64,000 nt of DNA from Thalassospira sp. MCCC 1A01148 (GTDB lineage Bacteria > Pseudomonadota > Alphaproteobacteria > Rhodospirillales > Thalassospiraceae): positions 372,001 through 436,000 of the forward strand of contig NZ_LPVZ01000020.1 in the NCBI RefSeq assembly GCF_001613795.1, given 5' to 3'. Every line of letters starts with the position of its first letter. The stretch's first letter is position 1. The position numbers were made by a program, and so were the translations under genes. Positions 57,191 through 64,000 of this stretch are shown in pieces. The notes beneath the pieces were generated by a model, which saw only the letters and a program-made list of their open reading frames with translations, ran no database searches and was not told the origin of the DNA.

Positions 57191-57242
57191 AAATTTAAAC
57201 ACTGCATCCGATAAAAACATAACAACAATCGGGAGGAACATC

Positions 57243-58283
57243 ATGCGCGCAGCCTACTTCACCGAATATCAGGGCCCGATTGAGGTCCAGAAACTCCCCG
57301 ACCCGACCCCGGGTAATGACGGTGTCGTCATTCAGGTTGGCGCAACCGGCCTGTGCCGCAGCGACTGGCATGGCTGGATGGGACACGATTCCGATGTCCA
57401 GCTGCCCCATGTTCCCGGCCATGAATTCGCGGGCACTGTGGTTGCGGTCGGCAAGGATATCAAGCGCTGGCGGGAAGGCGACCGCGTTACCGTGCCCTTC
57501 GTGTCGGGCTGCGGTCATTGCCCGGAATGCCACAGCGGCAATCATCAGGTGTGCGATCAGCAGTTCCAGCCGGGCTTCACCGGCTGGGGCAGCTTTGCCG
57601 AATATGTCGCAATTGATTATGCCGACACCAACCTTGTCCACCTGCCTGATGAAATGGATTTCGCAACCGCCGCCAGCCTTGGCTGCCGTTTCGCCACCAG
57701 TTTCCGCGGCGTGATTGATCAGGGCAAAGTCACCGCCGGTCAGATCGTGGCCGTGCATGGTGCAGGCGGTGTTGGTCTTTCCGCCATCATGATTGCCGCC
57801 GCTGCCGGTGCCTATGTGGTGGCCGTTGATATTGATGATGCCAAGCTCGACTTCGCAAAAGAGCTCGGCGCCAATGCAGTGCTGAATGCCCACAGTGTTG
57901 ATGACATACCGACTGCGATCAAGGACATCACCCGTGGCGGCGCCCATGTATCAGTCGATGCGCTGGGCAGTGCCGTGACCTGCTTTAATTCCGTGGCGTG
58001 CCTGCGCAAACGTGGCAAGCATGTCCAGATCGGGCTTATGACCGATGATCACGCCCACGCCAAAGTCCCGATGGACCGTGTGGTGGCCCATGAGCTTGAA
58101 ATTCTGGGCAGCCATGGCATGCAGGCTTTTCGCTATGACGCGATGCTCGACATGATCCAGTCGGGCAAACTGGCGCCGCAAAAGCTGATTGGCGATCACG
58201 TCACACTGGCCGAAGGGGCCACCGCACTTATGAATATGGACAGTTTCGTTGGCACAGGTGTCACTGTGATTGATCGGTTCTGA
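57243..58283 (+). CDS. Zinc-dependent alcohol dehydrogenase (MDR family)
   Basis: 346 residues from ATG 57243 (GGAGG upstream); the open frame upstream overlaps the rhomboid gene and is not used. Catalytic zinc ligands in [10 protein letters not shown] and PGHEFAGTV, structural zinc lobe [15 protein letters not shown], Rossmann motif [16 protein letters not shown]. It oxidises an alcohol with NAD(P). The DUF2478 gene starts 3 bp after its stop. Confidence 0.94.
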   Translation: MRAAYFTEYQGPIEVQKLPDPTPGNDGVVIQVGATGLCRSDWHGWMGHDSDVQLPHVPGHEFAGTVVAVGKDIKRWREGDRVTVPFVSGCGHCPECHSGNHQVCDQQFQPGFTGWGSFAEYVAIDYADTNLVHLPDEMDFATAASLGCRFATSFRGVIDQGKVTAGQIVAVHGAGGVGLSAIMIAAAAGAYVVAVDIDDAKLDFAKELGANAVLNAHSVDDIPTAIKDITRGGAHVSVDALGSAVTCFNSVACLRKRGKHVQIGLMTDDHAHAKVPMDRVVAHELEILGSHGMQAFRYDAMLDMIQSGKLAPQKLIGDHVTLAEGATALMNMDSFVGTGVTVIDRF

Positions 58284-58286
58284 TCC

Positions 58287-58799
58287 ATGCTGGCCGGGAT
58301 TGCCTTTCACCCCAAAGACCCGATTGACGACCTTCTTGCCGCAATTGCCGATACCTTTTTGGCGAATGGCAAATCGGTTGCCGGCTATGTGCAAAAACGC
58401 CGCAAGGATGCCGATTGCGGAACCCTGGTCCATGTCCGCAATCTGCGCAGCGGCGATGAAATGCCGATCACCAAAAATCGTGGCAAAATGGCCAAGGGCT
58501 GCAAGCTTGATGGCGATGCGCTGTCCAGCCTTGCCCAGCAGCTTTCGCGCGATGTCGAGGCCGGATCCGACATCCTGATCATTGCGCGCTTTGGCCGAAG
58601 CGAGGCCGAGGGGCGCGGGCTTCGTGATGTGATTTCACGCGCACTGGATCTGGAAATCCCGGTTCTGGTCGGGGTGCGCGATGAATATAACGACGCATGG
58701 AATGACTTCCATGGCGGTTTTGCAGACGCACTTGCCTTTGATGAAACGGCGATTGAGAACTGGCTTTCCAAAAGACCGGCAGATATGGCTGCCGTCTGA
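58287..58799 (+). CDS. DUF2478-family protein
   Basis: 170 residues. The layout (GIAFHPKDPIDDLLAAIADTFLANGKSVAGYVQKRR; ILIIARFGRSEAEGRGLRDVISRAL; IPVLVGVRDEYNDAWNDFHGG) matches DUF2478, an NTPase-like family often found near molybdenum uptake genes. A Walker A lysine is not apparent. Coupled to the alcohol dehydrogenase gene by a 3-bp gap, although no functional link is known. Function unresolved. Confidence 0.8.
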   Translation: MLAGIAFHPKDPIDDLLAAIADTFLANGKSVAGYVQKRRKDADCGTLVHVRNLRSGDEMPITKNRGKMAKGCKLDGDALSSLAQQLSRDVEAGSDILIIARFGRSEAEGRGLRDVISRALDLEIPVLVGVRDEYNDAWNDFHGGFADALAFDETAIENWLSKRPADMAAV

Positions 58800-58829
58800 C
58801 ATCGCTTTGGCAGTGAGCTGCCTTTTGCC

Positions 58830-59567
58830 TTAGCTGCTGTGCCCGGCGTCGGCTGGCACAAGCCCCTTGACCAGCACCTTCTTGGCAAACTGTTCAAACC
58901 ACGCGCCAAATGCGGCGTCATATTTGGCCCGTCCCGCCCGCTGGGTATCGGGACACTGGCCGTTCGGACGGTCGGTTTTGTCCCCGGCATTGGCCAGCCA
59001 GCGTTCATGGCTTTCATCATCGACTTCCGGATGGAACTGAATGCCCCAGATGCGTTCGTCAACATGATAGGCCTGATGGGGGAATGTCGGGCCGGTCGCG
59101 ACGAGTTCCGCGCCCTCGGGAAGTCCGAACCCTTCGCTGTGCCAGTGATAGACCATCATTTCCTCAGGGAAAAGATGTTCACCGGCCGGGGTTGGCTGCA
59201 CCGGGTAATAGCCGATTTCAGTCATACCTTCGGGATGGGGCTGGACCTCTGCACCAAGATTGCGCGCCATCATCTGCGCGCCCAGGCAAATGCCCAGATA
59301 CATCGCATCACTGGACACCACGGTCGGCAACCAGTTCATGATGGCACTGACATTATCAAGATGATCGTCATTGGCACTCATCGGTCCGCCAAACACGACG
59401 ACCAGATGATATTTGCAAAGATCGGTCGGCAATTCGTCGCCTTCACCCGGACGGCGAATATCAAACTCAAACCCGTAACGACGCATGACAGCTCCCACCC
59501 GTCCCGGCTGTCCGGTGGCAGAGTTGAAAACCAGTAAGATACGTTTTTTCGGGCTTAGGTCGTTCAT
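58830..59567 (-). CDS. Class I glutamine amidotransferase (GMP-synthase-like, stand-alone)
   Basis: 245 residues. Nucleophile Cys in YLGICLGAQMMARNLG and the His-Glu pair in WGIQFHPEVDDESHERW. No synthase domain is attached. Relatives hydrolyse gamma-glutamyl compounds (for example gamma-glutamyl-putrescine) or serve partner enzymes; the substrate here is unknown. Opposite strand to the DUF2478 gene, with convergent ends 30 bp apart. Confidence 0.9.
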   Translation of the reverse strand: MNDLSPKKRILLVFNSATGQPGRVGAVMRRYGFEFDIRRPGEGDELPTDLCKYHLVVVFGGPMSANDDHLDNVSAIMNWLPTVVSSDAMYLGICLGAQMMARNLGAEVQPHPEGMTEIGYYPVQPTPAGEHLFPEEMMVYHWHSEGFGLPEGAELVATGPTFPHQAYHVDERIWGIQFHPEVDDESHERWLANAGDKTDRPNGQCPDTQRAGRAKYDAAFGAWFEQFAKKVLVKGLVPADAGHSS

Positions 59568-59647
59568 GCGCTCCCCATTTGCTGTAAAGGCGAAGGTAGA
59601 CCGCGTTGGGCTGTTTTGACAAGTCCCCAGGCCAGATCAGCCTGCGC

Positions 59648-59687
59648 AAAAACCAAAGGCCACCGCATAAGTTACGGTGGCCTTTGG
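59648..59687 (-). terminator. ychF operon terminator
   Basis: CCAAAGGCCACCG and its complement form a 13-pair stem; on the minus strand it is followed by TTTTT. Confidence 0.88.
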
Positions 59688-59710
59688 AATAATTACGAAA
59701 AAGCGGAAGC

Positions 59711-60814
59711 TTAGACGTTGAATTTGAAGTGGAAAATATCGCCGTCCTTGACGATATAGGTCTTGCCTTCCTGACGCAGTTTACCCGCATCACGCGCGCC
59801 GGCTTCACCGTTGAATTCGATGAAATCGTCATAGGCGATGGTTTCGGCCTTAATGAAGCCGCGCTCGAAATCGGTGTGGATAACGCCAGCCGCATTCGGC
59901 GCAGTCGCACCGGTAAACACCGTCCATGCGCGTGCCTCTTTCGGACCCACCGTAAAGAAGGTCAAAAGGTTAAGCAGCTTGTAGCCTTCGCGGATAATAC
60001 GTGCGAGGCCGGTTTCCGAAAGACCAAGACCCTCTAGGAACTCTTTCTTGTCTTCGGCACTTTCAAGCAGGGCAACCTCGGCTTCGATTGCTGCTGAAAT
60101 CACAACCGAACGTGCACCCTGTGCTTCGGCCATTTCGGCAACCTTGGCCGAAAGTTCGTTGCCTTCGGCCGCGTTGTCTTCATCAACGTTGCAGACATAA
60201 AGGATCGGCTTGCTGGTCAGAAGCTGCAGCATACGAAACGCCTTGGCTTCTTCTTCGCCATCAATCTCGACAACACGCGCCGGCTTGCCTTCGCGCAGCA
60301 CTTCAAGCGTACGCTCAATCAGATCCATGGTCAGCTTGGCGTCCTTGTCGTTCGAACGCGCCTTTTTCTGAAGGGCGGGAACGCGCTTTTCAAGGCTTTC
60401 CATATCGGCAAGCATCAGTTCGGTTTCGATGGTTTCCGCATCGCGCACCGGATCGACCGAGTTATCGACATGGGTAATGTCATCATCTTCAAAGCAGCGC
60501 AGAACATGCACGATGGCATCGGTTTCGCGAATGTTGGCCAGGAACTGGTTGCCAAGGCCCTCGCCCTTGGATGCCCCACGCACCAGACCGGCAATATCAA
60601 CAAATTCCAGCTGGGTCGGAATGATATTGGCCGACTTTGCGATTGCCGCAATCTTGTCCAGGCGTTCGTCAGGAACGCTGACACGACCGGTATTGGGTTC
60701 AATCGTACAGAACGGGAAGTTTGCTGCCTCGGCTGCTGCCGTCTGGGTCAGGGCGTTAAAAAGGGTCGATTTACCGACATTTGGCAGACCGACAATACCG
60801 CATTTGAATCCCAT
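59711..60814 (-). CDS. ychF: Redox-regulated ribosome-binding ATPase YchF (OLA1 family)
   Basis: 367 residues. P-loop [15 protein letters not shown]3 [20 protein letters not shown], the altered G4 NVDE that favours ATP, coiled-coil insertion and the C-terminal TGS domain ([14 protein letters not shown]). It binds ribosomes and takes part in stress control of translation. Last gene of prs-rplY-pth-ychF, the usual alphaproteobacterial order. Confidence 0.97.
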   Translation of the reverse strand: MGFKCGIVGLPNVGKSTLFNALTQTAAAEAANFPFCTIEPNTGRVSVPDERLDKIAAIAKSANIIPTQLEFVDIAGLVRGASKGEGLGNQFLANIRETDAIVHVLRCFEDDDITHVDNSVDPVRDAETIETELMLADMESLEKRVPALQKKARSNDKDAKLTMDLIERTLEVLREGKPARVVEIDGEEEAKAFRMLQLLTSKPILYVCNVDEDNAAEGNELSAKVAEMAEAQGARSVVISAAIEAEVALLESAEDKKEFLEGLGLSETGLARIIREGYKLLNLLTFFTVGPKEARAWTVFTGATAPNAAGVIHTDFERGFIKAETIAYDDFIEFNGEAGARDAGKLRQEGKTYIVKDGDIFHFKFNV

Positions 60815-60878
60815 CTTTCCGGGCTCCGTAACTTGAATTTCTGTTTATCATGATCGGTCTGCATGCTTGCAAACCAGA

Positions 60879-61700
60879 CTATTTCTTTTTGCCAAATGCC
60901 TTGGCAAGCGCCTCTGCCATGGCCGAGGCTGCATTACTGACCGGGGTATCGGCACGTTCAAGACGCACCTTTGCCGCACCCGAAATATCGTCGATCCCCT
61001 CACCGGCCTGTGGCTGGTTTGTGGCATCTGAATTCTTGTCACCCTTGTCACCCTTGGCACCACTGGCACCTTTGGCACCCTTGGTGTTGTCGGCCGCTGG
61101 CTTGTCCTTTTTCGGTGCCTTTGGCTTGGGCGGCGACACGATGGCGGAAACCTTGCTCATAAAGCCGCCATCATCGCCCTTTGTCAGGCGCCCGAATTCG
61201 GCCGCCACCGCATCCAGAAGGGTCATCAGCCAGCCATCCTGTTCGGCCTTGGAAAAATCCCCAAGCACATGACCATGCACACGGGACTTATCCCCGGGAT
61301 GGCCAATTCCCAAACGAATGCGGCGATATTCCTTGCCACAATGGGCATCAATGGACTTCAAACCGTTATGCCCGCCGTGGCCGCCGCCGCGTTTAACGCG
61401 CAGCTTGCCCGGTGGCAGGTCCAGCTCATCATGCAGGACGATAACGTTTTCGACCGGAATCTTGTAAAAGCGCAGGACTTCGCCAACACTTTGTCCCGAC
61501 AGGTTCATGAAGGTTTCCGGTTTGAGAACCAGAACCTTTTGCCCGTTCAATTCACCTTCGGAAATCTGCCCCTGAAACTTTTTGCGCCAGGGACCAAAAG
61601 AATAGCGGCGGACGAGTTCGTCCGCCGCCATGAAGCCAATGTTGTGACGATTGGCGGCATATCCCGATCCCGGGTTTCCCAATCCAACCACCAAAAACAT
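60879..61700 (-). CDS. pth: Peptidyl-tRNA hydrolase with long low-complexity C-terminal tail
   Basis: 273 residues; the enzyme normally ends near 190-200. Catalytic domain with NRHNIGF (active His), [41 protein letters not shown] and [10 protein letters not shown]. It frees stalled peptidyl-tRNAs. Residues after about 195 form a Lys/Ala/Gly-rich tail with five Gly-X-Y triplets in a row, then a short helix ending AFGKKK. Such tails vary between alphaproteobacteria. Confidence 0.96.
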   Translation of the reverse strand: MFLVVGLGNPGSGYAANRHNIGFMAADELVRRYSFGPWRKKFQGQISEGELNGQKVLVLKPETFMNLSGQSVGEVLRFYKIPVENVIVLHDELDLPPGKLRVKRGGGHGGHNGLKSIDAHCGKEYRRIRLGIGHPGDKSRVHGHVLGDFSKAEQDGWLMTLLDAVAAEFGRLTKGDDGGFMSKVSAIVSPPKPKAPKKDKPAADNTKGAKGASGAKGDKGDKNSDATNQPQAGEGIDDISGAAKVRLERADTPVSNAASAMAEALAKAFGKKK

Positions 61701-61715
61701 CGTAAGACCTCGATC

Positions 61716-62351
61716 TTATTCTTCGGTCGCTGCTTCTTCTTCGCCTTCACCTTCTTCGTCAGAAGCTTCGTTTTCTTCCGATTTCAGTGCAGACGGTGCA
61801 GCAACGGTCGCAACGGTGAAGTCACGGTCGGTGATGGTAAGCTCAACACCTTTCGGCAGTTTAATTGCCGAAATGTGGATCGAGTCACCAACTTCGACGC
61901 CCGACAGGTCAAAGACCAGCTCTTCCGGAATAGCGGAAGGAGCACAGAGAACTTCGACATCGTGACGAACGACGTTAAGAACGCCACCTTTTTTGAGGCC
62001 CGGGGATTTCTCTTCGTTTTCGAAGCGAACCGGAACCTCAACGTTGATGGTCTGGCCTTTGGAGAAGCGCAGAAGGTCAACGTGCATGATTTCGTCAGAT
62101 ACTTTGTCGAACTGAACGTCGCGCGGCAGGACTTCGTATTTCTCTTTGCCGACCTCAATGGTCAGAACGTGGGAATAGAAGCCCGGCTGATGCAGAAGTT
62201 TCCAAAGCGGACGCGGGTCAATCTGGAACAGAACAGGTTCCTGTTTCGCACCATAAATAACACCAGGGACCATACCGGCACGACGCACGGCACGGGCGGC
62301 CCCCTTTCCGGCCCGTTCACGGATTTCCGCAGTGATAACAGAATTTGCCAT
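61716..62351 (-). CDS. rplY: Ribosomal protein bL25, Ctc form
   Basis: 211 residues. The N-terminal L25 domain binding 5S rRNA (IRERAGKGAARAVRRAGMVPGVIYG) is followed by the TL5/CTC domain and an acidic low-complexity tail (SDEEGEGEEEAATEE). The two-domain form is standard in alphaproteobacteria. It lies 15 bp upstream of pth and is likely cotranscribed with it. Confidence 0.96.
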   Translation of the reverse strand: MANSVITAEIRERAGKGAARAVRRAGMVPGVIYGAKQEPVLFQIDPRPLWKLLHQPGFYSHVLTIEVGKEKYEVLPRDVQFDKVSDEIMHVDLLRFSKGQTINVEVPVRFENEEKSPGLKKGGVLNVVRHDVEVLCAPSAIPEELVFDLSGVEVGDSIHISAIKLPKGVELTITDRDFTVATVAAPSALKSEENEASDEEGEGEEEAATEE

Positions 62352-62418
62352 CGGAAAATCTCCTTGAACTAAAAGTAAGTTGCTTCTGCAGGTTGGTGAA
62401 AATCACCGCTGAAAGCCT

Positions 62419-62456
62419 ACAAAAACAAGCGTGGTGGCCTCCAGGGGTGCCACCAC
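62419..62456 (-). terminator. Terminator between prs and rplY
   Basis: GTGGTGGC...GCCACCAC hairpin; on the minus strand it is followed by GCTTGTTTTTG. It probably ends or attenuates prs transcription before rplY. Confidence 0.65.
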
Positions 62457-62474
62457 GGCGAGGGCCTTATACCC

Positions 62475-63407
62475 TCAATCGAAAAGAACGGAAACAGATT
62501 TTTCTTCCGAGATACGACGGATGGCTTCTGCCATCAGCGGCGCAATCGGAAGCTGTCGAATTTTTCCGCAATCACGAACAGCATCGGATGCCTTGATCGA
62601 GTCACTGGTAACAACTTCGGTCATTGGCGAATTCGCGATACGCTCAACCGCCGGACCAGACAGCACACCATGCGAAACATAGGCCGCAACAGACGATGCA
62701 CCGCGTTCTTTCAGCGCGCCGGCCGCATTGCAAAGCGTACCAGCAGAATCAACGATGTCGTCAACCAGGATGCAAGCCGCGTCCTTGACGTCACCAATGA
62801 CGTTCATGACTTCGGAAACACCGGCCTGCGGACGACGTTTGTCGATGATCGCCAGTTCAGCATCCAGACGTTTTGCAACGGAACGCGCACGCGCCACACC
62901 ACCAACGTCCGGGCTGACGATCACCAGCTTCTGGCCTTCGAACTTGTTGCGGATGTCGCTGGTCAGAACCGGCGATGCAAACAGGTTATCAAGCGGAATA
63001 TCAAAGAATCCCTGAATCTGACCGGCATGGAGATCCATGGTCAGAACGCGGTCTGCACCGGCAACCGTGATCAGGTTGGCAACCAGCTTTGCCGAAATCG
63101 GAGTACGGGGACCCGATTTACGGTCCTGACGGGCATAGCCGAAATACGGCATCACAGCGGTGATACGGCGTGCCGAACCACGGCGCAGCGCATCAAGCAT
63201 CACCAGCAGTTCCATCAGGTTGTCGTTTGCGGGATAAGAGGTGCTCTGAATGACAAAAACGTCCTCACCGCGGACGTTTTCCTGAATTTCGCACCAGATT
63301 TCCTCATCAGAGAAACGCTTCACATCTGCACGGGTAAGCGGCAGATTAAGATGGTCAGCAATTGCCTCTGCCAACGGGCGGTTACTGTTACCAGCGAGGA
63401 TCTTCAT
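62475..63407 (-). CDS. prs: Ribose-phosphate pyrophosphokinase
   Basis: 310 residues. N-terminal [27 protein letters not shown]/flexible-loop region [23 protein letters not shown], and the PRPP-binding loop [18 protein letters not shown]. It makes PRPP for nucleotide, histidine and tryptophan synthesis. First gene of the block running into rplY-pth-ychF. Confidence 0.97.
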   Translation of the reverse strand: MKILAGNSNRPLAEAIADHLNLPLTRADVKRFSDEEIWCEIQENVRGEDVFVIQSTSYPANDNLMELLVMLDALRRGSARRITAVMPYFGYARQDRKSGPRTPISAKLVANLITVAGADRVLTMDLHAGQIQGFFDIPLDNLFASPVLTSDIRNKFEGQKLVIVSPDVGGVARARSVAKRLDAELAIIDKRRPQAGVSEVMNVIGDVKDAACILVDDIVDSAGTLCNAAGALKERGASSVAAYVSHGVLSGPAVERIANSPMTEVVTSDSIKASDAVRDCGKIRQLPIAPLMAEAIRRISEEKSVSVLFD

Positions 63408-63732
63408 AGCGGGGCCTCGGTTAATGGGTGCCGGGAAAGCGAATAATTAAATCCTGTGCGACTCCGCTCACAACAGAAAGCCGTCATCAGCCCTGTTTGC
63501 CCTTGCCGCCAAACAGCCCGGAATCTGGGAATTTCCCGCCGGTCCAACGACACATTCACGACACTCAAAGACCAAGTTTCAGCACTTCTGCATATCGGCA
63601 GATCGCGGCGGCTTTATAACCAGCCGTTAACAGTCTGTAAATGGGGCCAATGCCGAATAACGACAAGGCAGTCATGCATGCCTTGCCCATCAACCTGCCA
63701 TCGGCCCTTTGCAGAACCGAAGCAATCCGGGC
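63408..63732. other. Gap between prs and the window-end gene
   Basis: 325 bp with no convincing ORF, RNA or repeat; it presumably holds the prs promoter. Confidence 0.4.
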
Positions 63733-64000
63733 TTAGCGCAGCGATGCCGTTTTGTTATCGACGCGCAGTTGAAGCTTCTTGTTCGTTGCGATCTGCCCCA
63801 GAACCCCTTCAAGGGTTTCAACCGCGGCCTGTGCAGCAAGGGATGCAACTGTCCCCCACCTTTCATCAAGCTGGCCGCGCGGCACGACGTTATTCTGGTT
63901 CATCTGCCCCAGTTCTGTGCCGTCGACTTCCATGATGATCCACTCGATAGATACCCGATCAAGTGGTGTGGTGGTTTTCTCAGTCACCGGGCTGACATCA
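63733..64000 (-). CDS. C-terminal part of an unidentified protein (runs off the window)
   Basis: The minus-strand frame stays open to base 64000, so the GTG at 63987 is probably internal and the gene continues outside. The visible 88-89 residues include WIIMEVDGTELGQMNQNN and a C-terminal stretch ending VDNKTASLR, with no membrane segment. I do not recognise the family. Same strand as prs, upstream of it. Confidence 0.6.
   Translation of the reverse strand, partial: DVSPVTEKTTTPLDRVSIEWIIMEVDGTELGQMNQNNVVPRGQLDERWGTVASLAAQAAVETLEGVLGQIATNKKLQLRVDNKTASLR

Overview
The window looks like the chromosome of a marine Rhodospirillales alphaproteobacterium, most like Thalassospira. This is inferred from gene order and protein style (dnaG-rpoD, yqeY/carA/carB/greA, prs-rplY-pth-ychF, an AhpC/AhpD/OxyR cluster, a TRAP receptor, TctCBA); no database was searched. 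The core reads as moderately GC-rich. Bases 900-14190 are visibly more AT-rich and hold the accessory genes.

Accessory region (about 900-14190). A type II CBASS anti-phage locus comes first: a Cap15-like membrane effector facing away from a DncV-like cyclic-oligonucleotide synthase, Cap2 (E2-E1 fusion) and Cap3 (JAB protease). A tRNA-Ile2(CAU) gene abuts cap3. Then come two orphan Xre/ParS-like proteins, an IS3-family remnant, an unknown small ORF, and a Tn7-like transposition module (tnsA, tnsB, tnsC, tniQ and a fifth unknown gene). The module's tnsA-side end, with three TnsB-site-like repeats, lies 11 bp from the 3' end of a second tRNA-Ile2(CAU). The two tRNAs, and the sequence just upstream of them, are diverged homologues. 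The distal transposon end could not be found, so it is open whether CBASS is cargo of this element.

Core, 14194-29905: tRNA-Ile2, rpoD, dnaG, yqeY, carAB, greA, a chemoreceptor, a small membrane protein, an Lrp regulator, trxB and a LysR regulator.

29906-33130: a class III cyclase gene bracketed by two unrelated tandem pairs of predicted small RNAs. One pair is on the plus strand upstream, the other on the minus strand downstream. All have intrinsic terminators and hairpin loops rich in UCCC/CCCC, which could pair with Shine-Dalgarno sequences.

33134-42700: an EF-G paralogue, dps with an OxyR-like site, and a catabolic cluster (TRAP receptor, Rieske oxygenase, GntR regulator, reductase, amidase) with palindromic GntR-type operators on both flanks of the regulator gene. 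msrP follows.

42770-53746: uvrB, aspartate aminotransferase, an alpha/beta hydrolase, then a binding protein with a TctE/TctD two-component system divergent from tctCBA. The intergenic region holds six GTCAG/GTCAA boxes at exact 11-bp spacing.

53829-64000: ahpD, ahpC, divergent oxyR, a rhomboid protease, a zinc alcohol dehydrogenase, a DUF2478 protein, a glutamine amidotransferase, ychF, pth, rplY, prs, and the C-terminal end of an unidentified gene.
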